Shown here: piece after piece, positions 56,264 to 64,000 of the stretch
Numbering within the stretch: position 1 is the first letter of the stretch
Layout: each line of letters begins with the position of its first letter
NCBI GenBank assembly: GCA_013368315.1
Contig: JAACJM010000186.1
Location: 62,001-126,000, forward strand
Direction: 5' to 3'
Length of the DNA: 64,000 nt
DNA from: Tetrapyrgos nigripes
Taxonomy: Eukaryota > Basidiomycota > Agaricomycetes > Agaricales > Campanellaceae
Notes under the pieces: model-generated
Told to the model about the DNA's origin: nothing
The model's input: only the letters and a program-made list of their open reading frames with translations
The model's database searches: none
Translations under genes and position numbers: made by a program

Positions 56264-57816
56264 ATGCTCAACCCTTCTGAATCTGAAATCTCTCCAATAC
56301 ACCCTTCAACAAACCGCCGTGTCCTATCCATCTTCGAAGCACTGCCTCCAGAGATCTTGATCGAGATTTTCTCTCGGTGTTGTACGCCAGGTCTTTCAGT
56401 TGACGGACGAGAGATCGTCGCCCCGACACTCGTCATCTCTCAGACGTGCTCATTCTGGCGAAAGACAGCATTAGGCGCCCCGGAACTCTGGTCGGATCTA
56501 TCCCTCAAGATAGCCTGTGATCAGCCCAACACCACAGGGGATTTGGTGGATACCTATCTTCAGAGATCAGGTTCCTCATTGCTTTCATTCGCTATCAGCG
56601 CTGAGAACAAAGAGATTAACAAGGTTCACTTCTGCTGCTTGTGGTCTATTTTGCGATCCCTGTTAGGCAGTAGCGGTCGCTGGCAAAGCGCTTCCTTCCA
56701 TTTTAACCGGGAATTACTCAAGCATGTGGACCAGAGTCTTCAACGCAAAGCCGACTCTCCAGAACGCGTTTACGCTAAGCTGAAGGCTCTGTCAATTGTG
56801 TCAGAGTTTGGGAATGTTTCCCACTCTGAAGTCTTCGTCGGCATCTGGAAACGCGCGCCATTGCTCCAGTCTTTGAAAATTGACACTTTTGACTCTAAAG
56901 CTCACTCTCTCATCGCCTCGGAGTGTCTTTCGAAGTGTTTGCGGACGCTAGTTTTACTAACTGCGTCTGGCTCGTCCGTGTCAGATGTGATTCAGATGGT
57001 TATGAATCACCCATCTTTGGAAGAACTCAGCTTTAATATCGAGAATTCACGAGACACCCGGAACGACGACCATCTCCCATCTCCATTTTCTCACTCCAGA
57101 CTTCGATCGTTATCGTGTGAGGTAGTTTCCACCAATTTTGCTTGCAACATCCTGTCATCCTTCACTCTTCCCTCCTTGACCACCCTTGACCTTCGCCTTT
57201 CACTTTCCCCATGGGAAGATGCTTTAACAACAACCTCATCAAGTAACATGTTGAAAGATATGATTCTTCCGGCTGTTGCCTCCAAGTTCTCAAGCTTGGT
57301 GGTGGGCCTTTTGCCGCTGCCGAAGAATTGGTCGAAATACTCACCCTCACTCCCGTTGTCACCGAATTTGAGCTTGATGTCGAAGAATATCTTCACCTTC
57401 TCTCACCGGTTCTTTTCCAAAGTCTCACCATTGGAGAGGACGATCCTACCCCAGACAGTCCACTCGCACCCAAAGTGCTTCCCAAGCTGACATGCCTTCG
57501 ACTTGGGTTCTACGAGGATCCTTACCCGTTCGAGGACTTGCCCCAATTTGTTCCACCAAATCCGCCTCTCCCAGAAGCCATTTTGTCATTGGTCACTTCA
57601 CGACGTACATTACCGGCTAACTCTTCCATCGCTGAGCTGGCGCATTTCGATCTGTCTGTGTATTTCGTCACCCAAAAAATTGGCCGTGAATGGGTTGGAT
57701 CGTTCAGGTCCAAGGTAGAGCCCTATTTGCGTGTGCTTGAAAAGGATGGTTTGGAACTGTCTTTGGATATTGATATTGAGGATTGGGAGGAGGAGGAGGA
57801 GGAGGAGGAGGAGTAG
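56264..57816 (+). pseudogene. F-box gene, near complete, broken by a 4-bp deletion
   Basis: Starts MLNPSESEISPIHPS; F-box ALPPEILIEIFSRCCTPGLSV; then SQTCSFWRKTALGAPELWSDL. The first frame runs 408 codons to a stop at 57490. Compared with the 42.7-kb piece, which reads IQRSGCCLQVL, four bases (AGCG) are missing after 57266. The true C-terminus therefore continues in another frame (57328-57816: ILTLTPVVTEFELDVEEYL, ILSLVTSRRTLPANSSIAEL) and ends in a Glu-run encoded by (GAG)n. A 408-residue protein with a wrong tail could still be made, so loss of function is likely but not certain. Confidence 0.75.
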
Positions 57817-58436
57817 TGGGTATCAGAGGATGAGTGGTGACCAGGTGTAAATGTTAAACTTATAACAGTGTTCTAATACTCTTACTATGAATCTTCACGA
57901 CCAATTTGTGTTTAGACTGTGGCCAACTCTGTATTCTGCTTTGATTACGACTCAGTTTCCTGCAATTCGAACTTCCGAGGATTTCCTCCCTTTCATGGCA
58001 GTATTTCTTATAATGTCGAGTACAATCAGGCCCTCGGCTCCATGTACCTGCGTTAATGTCAGATAAATTTTTCATGCCCTTATGCTTCAAACAAAGCGAT
58101 TGCAATTTGTAGTCTGTGGGCGCGTCTTCGGTTGTAACTTGGACCACAACCACCACCATCCTTTTCTTTCCTTTCTCTACTTCGTCTTTCTCGTCGACCG
58201 AGGCTGTGTCTTTGGCACCTCTTTGACATCTGTTCACGGTACGAATCAAGCTCCTGGCCTTTTCTCGGCAAACTGATTCCTTTCAGGATACGGCAAACAT
58301 TATCGAGGTCATAGCAGATCCAAACTACAGCATTCGGTGCCCTGTGAGTACGATTTAGGTGCCGTGCTCTCCACGATTCTGATTCTTTCAGGACACCAAC
58401 TTTGCGATCGCTTGCAAGCACTACTTGTTCCTGCCA
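57817..58436. other. Intergenic, no gene assigned
   Basis: 3' flank of the F-box copy and upstream region of the next F-box remnant; no domain seen in either strand. Confidence 0.4.
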
Positions 58437-58900
58437 TGTCGAACAGCCCCGAAACCGAACCCTCTCCGATGTCACCTTCAGAAGGCCAGCCTGCTCTCAT
58501 CACCCAAATACTACCTCCAGAAATATTGATTGAAAACATCTCGTGATTGCTGTAACTTCCTCGGTCTTACAATCAATGGAACAGAGATCTGCGTCGATAC
58601 AGTCACGATCTCTTATACGTGCAAACACTGGAGAGAACAATGCTCAAAGCCTCGGAACTCTGGTCATTCATGTCTCTCGTTCTAGTCCGGATGACCCTGC
58701 ACGCCGCTAGTTATTTGGTGGACCTCCATCTTCAAATCCAGCGTCGTCACCATTGACACTTCTTGTCTCCCCTGAGGACTGGTCCCTATGTTGGTTCTTA
58801 ATTATACGGTCGCGTGTGAGAGCACGTAGCGCGGGACCCTCGTGGCCAGGTTATTCCTCCTCCTCCTCCTCCTGGAGCACAGTGATCGCTGGCGAAAAGT
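58437..58900 (+). pseudogene. F-box gene remnant
   Basis: MSNSPETEPSPMSPSEGQPA leads to ILPPEILIENIS, then a stop. Scattered later pieces (TLERTMLKASELWSFMSLVL) match the WR-x-x-A-L and ELWS part of the family in other frames. A (TCC)n repeat follows near 58857. Confidence 0.6.
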
Positions 58901-59764
58901 CTTGGCGGAGGTACGATTGCTCGTGCGAGTCGGGATCTCAGTGTGCCAATACAGTAGTTTGCAGGAATTGTCTATTGAAGCTGTCATTGGGTCTCCTATC
59001 CGAGAGTCCCGCGGGTTATCGGTGCAGAGTCCGCAAACGCGCCCAAACCGTCTGATGCCCTTTGGCTCATTCCGAACCATTCACATATCTCCCAACCCCC
59101 GAAATTACTCGTGAATGAACGAAGTCGTTCAACTCAGACCTAAAGCCCCGTTTGCATCGAACTAGCCCAGCCTCGACACCGTACCTGCGTCAGTGCTCGA
59201 CGATATATCTAGACGCGATTTCCCTCATCTAGGCTCCAATAAGGATGTCATATTGTAAAAACTGAACCGGAACAGATTGACCACGATAGGTTCATACGTT
59301 AATCTAGTCGTGTACCGTTTTTGAAAGAGACAGGCTAGTTTGTCCTTGAGGATTGCCACGTACGAGGTGGTGCTCTAGCTAGATGCTCTCCTATGGCCAG
59401 AAGCCTGATGGTAAAATGAGACTGGCTCTGGTTCTTCATGCCGTAAGGAGCTGATGGGCAGTTTTTTACGCGCTAGTACAAATGCGATCACTAGTACTTT
59501 ATATAGTACAACCTTAGTACCTCAACGAAGACTCATCTCAGTGTTGTGCCTTGATTCTCCTGCTAGTCATTGAAGTTTTCCATTATCTCGTATCGGCGAT
59601 GCGCAGACGGATGCGAACTACAGCCGGACACTTGACAGGATCAGTTTGGAAAATAAAATTTCTGACATCAAACTTCAAATTTACCACTATCCCCATTAAT
59701 TGTCTCACAGAACGTCGCTGTGGATAAAATACATGATGCATTCAGTCCTTTGCGCCATACCACA
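58901..59764. other. Intergenic; promoter of the transporter gene
   Basis: No gene recognised. Repeated AGTAC/GTACT words occur near 59470-59525. Confidence 0.35.
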
Positions 59765-62394
59765 ATGGTCGACTCTCCAGTCGTTGACGAAAAACGAGAC
59801 GCAACACCACCGACTAGTGAAGTCAAGGACCGCACCGACTTGGAGTTCGCTGACGACACCAACGAGGAGCCATCCAAATGGACAACATCCAGGAACGAAC
59901 TATGGGCCTATTATCTCTTCTACATCGGGAACAACGGTTTATCTGGGTTCAACTTTGGACCATCTCAGTTCCAGAATCTCCTGTTTTTAGCAGGGTACGA
60001 CCCGTCTGCACCGCCTTTTACCGTGCCTTGTGGGGATGGAGGTTGTGTGCTACCGTATCTTGGACGCGTTCGTGACAGTAAGCTCCGTTCTTATCATTCC
60101 TACCATTCCTAGTGCTCCCCGTTTACGTGACGCAGTCAATTCAATCGTACTCCTCACCAATGGGATTAGTTTTGCTATCCAAGCCGTGTTGTTGTTGTTC
60201 GTTGGAGCATGGGCGGACTATGGTCGCTGGAGGTGCGTCTTTTTTCGTGTTTTTCAGTTTGACGAGCTAAACGTGTTTTGCCCAACAGACCGAACATTAC
60301 GATTTTTTTCACGATTTTGGCAATTGCGGTGTCTTTTGCGTGGTTGGGGGTAGACGATCCGTCTCAATGGCGTGCTGGAATTGCGTTGTATATTCTTGGA
60401 CGTGAGTGATATCATCGCTGTCAAAGCGAGTCCTACTAAAGAGTTGTTTTTTAGTGATAACGTACCAGGCATGATACCACACTGAAGCTCCCTCTAATCT
60501 TCAATAATTCCCTCTCCAGTGCGCTCTGACGTTTTGGACTGCTGCTTTTCCCGGTCTTGCTCGTGATCTTCCCAAAGTCAAGGAATCTCTGACTCATGTG
60601 AAGGAAGGACGGAAAACGTAATTTCGCATTTTTTTTGCCTGTGTTCGTTCCCAGCTAATCATTGCTCTTCCAGACTCGCAGAGCATGCCCAGTTAACGTC
60701 TCTCTCTCGCAATCGTATCTCCAATATGTCATTCACCATCTGTTCTGCCGGAGAAATCGTCATTCTAGCTATCATGGTTGGAATACTAAAAGGTTTACAT
60801 TCCGACGAGAGCACGGAGAATAACACCAAGGCTTTCAGTGTTCTCATTGCGTTTGCTGGAGGTGTATGGTGTGCGTCTGATCTCTTTTTGCATTGATAGT
60901 GTTGTTTCTGATATTCGTCTAGTGCTTTGCGCGCTACCATGGTTTTTCTTGGAGAAAAGACGTCCTGGACTCAGCCTTCCTCCCGGGACGAGTCTCTTGA
61001 CTATCGGCTTCAAGCAGACATACGTTGCTCTGAGGGAGTGTATGAGGCTGACGCAGACATTTTTGTATCTTCTATTCTACTTCTTGATGTGAGTAATGCC
61101 TCAGATTTTTGCCTGTGCTTAACTTGATTTATCTTTCAACAGGGGAGATGTATTGAATACCACGGTGTAAGCAGGCCTGCCAAATTCGCTGTCGTTGTTC
61201 ACGGTGATGATCATTCGGTTGAATAGCACTGTTATAGCAACTTTGCAGAATAGGTACGAGGTTTTTGGACTTTAGTCTAAAAGTCAACTCATGATTCATC
61301 GACAGCGTTGTATCCTACTCGACGTTACAGCTTACGCTCCTTTTGATTGTGGGCATCGCGACTCAAATGATTGGTATATAGTTGCGTGTCCCTTCCTTCA
61401 TACTGCTTTTGCCATTGACTGAGGAATAAAACCTAGTCTGTTCTGGCTCGTCCAAAAGAAGTACAAGATTAGTACTAAAGCCGTAGGTTTCTTCATCCTG
61501 CTACGCTGGCGTGGGCTCATCAATCACATTCGTAGATGCTTTCATTCAACGTATTTTGGATTATCGTCAGTGTCTTGCTTTGCATTACTGTTCCTATTCG
61601 CGAAGCTGACACGTTGTGTAGATTCTGACCATTTGGGGTCTCATCGGTGTCCATACCGATAAGTTTGGGTTCAAGCATGTTTGGGAAATTTGGTGAGCTT
61701 CGTGTCTTTTGATGATAAACGCATTACTAACGTCTTCCGAATTTCTTCTTCTTTCACTTCTTTCCCTCCTTTCACCATGCATATGCGTGACGACATATAC
61801 AGGTTGTACCAAGCATATTACGGCCTTATGGTGTGCCCATGGTATGCGTACAGTCAGACGATGATTAGCGAGGTGTCGCCGTTACCTCAGATGTCAGTGC
61901 TGCTGCTCTAAATCATGGGCTTGCTCTGATGACCGTAATTGTCCCACAGGTTCCTTTTCTTTGCTCTATTCTCCGTCGTGAGTCCATTACGCTTTCCACT
62001 AGCCCAGTCCAGTCATTTCTGACTGCAGGCACCTCATTCTAGGTCGGCAAAACCTCAGCCTTCATAGGACCTTTCGTATCGTCAGCGATTATTTCGGCAG
62101 CAGATAATAATGATAACATGCCCTTTGCGTTCTTGTTCGGATTGTGCGTCTTTGAGCTCTGTCATCCTTCTTTCAATCTCTCTGACATTGTCATGGTGAT
62201 TTCGTCTGCGTGCTGGTAGAGGAGTATTTAGCACCATTTTCCTCTACTTCGTCGACGTAGACAAGAGTCGAATCGAATGTGAAGAGTTTGTCAAGGCTGA
62301 AGAAGCACGCCAGTTGTTTGATTCCGAGAAGACGGATGCTGTAGTTGCTAGTGCGTTTACGGGAGATCCAGAGTTGAAAATGGCTGCTGTGTAG
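59765..62394 (+). CDS. Atg22-like major facilitator transporter
   Basis: Atg22 proteins export amino acids from the vacuole after autophagy. The gene has at least ten exons. The family entry signature is clear: ELWAYYLFYIGNNGLSGFNF then GPSQFQNLL. Membrane segments include GISFAIQAVLLLFVGAWADY, TIFFTILAIAVSFAW, EIVILAIMVGIL, FLYLLFYFLM, LTLLLIVGIATQMIGI, AYYGLMVCPWYAYSQTMISE and FAFLFGLGVFSTIFLYFVDV, about twelve in all. The acidic tail KAEEARQLFDSEKTDAVVAS is cytosolic. A 14-base micro-exon (60455-60468) is followed by a GC donor at 60469. Vacuolar location is inferred from the family; basidiomycetes carry several such paralogues. Confidence 0.82.
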
Positions 62395-62759
62395 GCAGCT
62401 GCGTCTGTTCAGTTTGTACAGGGTACAGGGTACGCCTCTTTTGCAGGTTGTTATATAGGAGGAATCGGTGAGTTTGGACGCGGTCGACGTAATTCCTAGC
62501 TAAGTTCTGATGTTTTCTGGTTTCGTAGGACGGTGGAGTCTGGATATCGAATGATTCAGTTAACGATTTATGAAGCTGATGAGTGGTGATAGTACTAGGT
62601 TGCAGCGTGCCGCATGTGTATTCCTAGCATCTCGAATTTGCCCAGTCTCATAGACTTTGGAATGAGCGAGAACATGAGTTTGTGCTGAGTTTGTGGATGT
62701 CAAGCAAATTTGTATGTCTACCTCGGAGAAACCCGAATTAGTTTCTTCTACCTCTCGCG
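62395..62759. other. Intergenic between the transporter and TPR genes
   Basis: 3' UTR of the transporter and promoter of the TPR gene; no other feature. Confidence 0.4.
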
Positions 62760-63626
62760 ATGTCTCAAAAATTCAAAGCAGGCGACCCGTTGAATCCGTA
62801 TGATCCTGGTGATCCATACGACCTGTCTTCATTCCAGTCATGTTCTTACAATCCTCATAGCATCCGTTTCTCTAGGCCAAGAGGGCCCGGAAGCGCGTCT
62901 TCAAGCCGGGACAGGACCCTCCAAGGCACTCACAGATATCATGTCAGATCCTTCAAAAATGGCTCGCTTCATGGAAATGATGAAAGCTGACATGGAGGAT
63001 GCCAAACGTCGTGGAGAGACCATGGAGGAGCGTGCTTTACGGGAGAAACGCGAATGGGCCGAGGCGGACGGTAAAGCAGCGAAACTGAAGGATGACGCGA
63101 ACAAGGCATTTAGGGAGGGAAATTACAAGGAAGCTTTTGTGCTGTATAGCACTTGTATGGAGATTAGCCCACAGGAACCTGTATATAGGTTGAACAGGGC
63201 GGCGGCTGCGTTGAGTAGGTGTTCCGTGTTCATTTGGGTACCCTTGATTAATCTTATTCTGTAGAGCTCACAATGTACGAAACTACGATCAAAGACGCAT
63301 CGTCATGTCTGGAAGATGACTATAATATCCCAAAGGCTTACTTCCGCCGTAGCCAAGCGCGTTACTCCCTTGGAAACCTTCAGGAAGCGCGTCAAGACTT
63401 GGACAAAGCACGAGCCATTCAGCCAGCGGATCCTATTCTAATCAGAGAAGCGGAAATTTTGAGCAGCCTGGAAGCCAAATCACCGGAGGAACTCCCCGCT
63501 TGGGTTGCAGAGCAAGGTAGGAAAAGTTTGGACGACCTTTTTGGACAGGACGGGCTGGAAGACTTGGTGAAACAAAGGATGACCGAGGCTGGCATAAATT
63601 TGGACCATCAGTATGCAATTTATTAG
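62760..63626 (+). CDS. TPR co-chaperone-like protein, intact copy
   Basis: Exons 62760-62808, 62861-63214 and 63265-63626 join in phase into 254 residues. After MSQKFKAGDPLNPYDP comes a charged helix (MARFMEMMKADMEDAKRRGE), then about three TPR units: AKLKDDANKAFREGNYKEAF, VYRLNRAAAALKL with SSCLEDDYNIPKAYFRRSQA, and LQEARQDLDKARAIQPADPI. TPR blocks with this KDxAN-AF-x-YRLNRAAA pattern usually grip the C-termini of Hsp70/Hsp90; whether the clamp is complete I cannot judge. Broken paralogue at 25008-25853. Confidence 0.82.
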
Positions 63627-64000
63627 GGTGCTCTTCGCGTGTGGAACTTGAAGCTTGAAGGACGATCTGTATCTGTGAATATTTCTTGTACTTACTTTGT
63701 ATATTTGAACTGAACTGCGGCGATGACCTCATGTTTTCCTCTTTGGCTCTATGACACTGAGTATAAAGGGTCTCAACGCAAGGTGAACTATGTGCTCGTA
63801 GAAGATAAGTATTGCCTCATCCTTCTTTCTTCCGTACCCTCAACTCAGTCTTGTTTTATAGTCTCAGCGAACTCGAGGCCAAGAGGGCTGAAGTGGTGCG
63901 TTCTGTCAGCTGAATTTTAACTTCGCTTTTAGCTTCTTACTTACCCCATCCGACCGGTCTTTCTCTCTGACCTCTACTTCCACGTTTCTAAGGCGCGATG
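63627..64000. other. Intergenic to the window edge
   Basis: 3' UTR of the TPR gene; a short open stretch at 63723-63920 has no recognisable content. Confidence 0.4.

Noticed and set aside
58082..58475. Minus-strand open frames of about 130 codons as genes
   Set aside because: No domain, they overlap an F-box remnant on the other strand and have basic low-complexity content.

Overview
The window is a stretch of nuclear DNA from a mushroom-forming basidiomycete (Agaricomycetes). The signs are genes split by many introns of about 45-65 bp, expanded F-box, MYND-finger and TPR-CHAT families, small non-autonomous hAT elements and a Ty1/copia fragment. Exon structures below were read by eye from splice signals, frame and conserved residues. 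Gene names rest on recognised motifs, not on database searches.

Layout. 0-5.3 kb: ORC1 (minus, 3' end cut off by the window edge) and a divergent sphingoid-base kinase gene share a 169-bp promoter that holds two ACGCGT boxes. 5.8-14.6 kb: three broken F-box genes, one intact small gene of unknown function, and a decayed secreted NucA/NucB-type nuclease gene. 16.4-20.9 kb: an intact MYND-finger gene and a decayed tandem copy. 21.9-25.9 kb: a serine hydrolase of the beta-lactamase/transesterase family, a small single-pass membrane protein, and a frameshifted copy of a TPR co-chaperone-like gene. 27-31.6 kb: an alpha-arrestin-like gene, tRNA-Cys(GCA) and COP9 signalosome subunit 1.

31.9-57.8 kb is the accessory part. 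The 5' half of an F-box gene stops at 32.55 kb and the matching 3' half restarts at 42.69 kb. The 10.1 kb between them holds a TPR-CHAT protease gene whose N-terminus reads as two ubiquitin-interacting motifs, plus unassigned duplicated sequence. Then come an intact F-box gene (46.5-48.2 kb), two hAT-type MITEs with perfect 8-bp target duplications (48.6-49.5 and 54.6-55.2 kb), an 80-bp minisatellite, a truncated copia element, a non-coding segment rich in CCGCTA, and a near-complete F-box copy carrying a 4-bp deletion.

59.7-63.6 kb returns to ordinary genes: an Atg22-like transporter and the intact version of the TPR gene seen broken at 25 kb.

Main points: (1) a ubiquitin-reading TPR-CHAT protease with highly homogenised 45-residue repeats; (2) an F-box family with ten loci here of which only one reads intact; (3) a precise break of one F-box gene into two halves around the CHAT region. 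Several frameshifts are single-base and lie in homopolymers or repeats, so assembly error must be separated from true decay.
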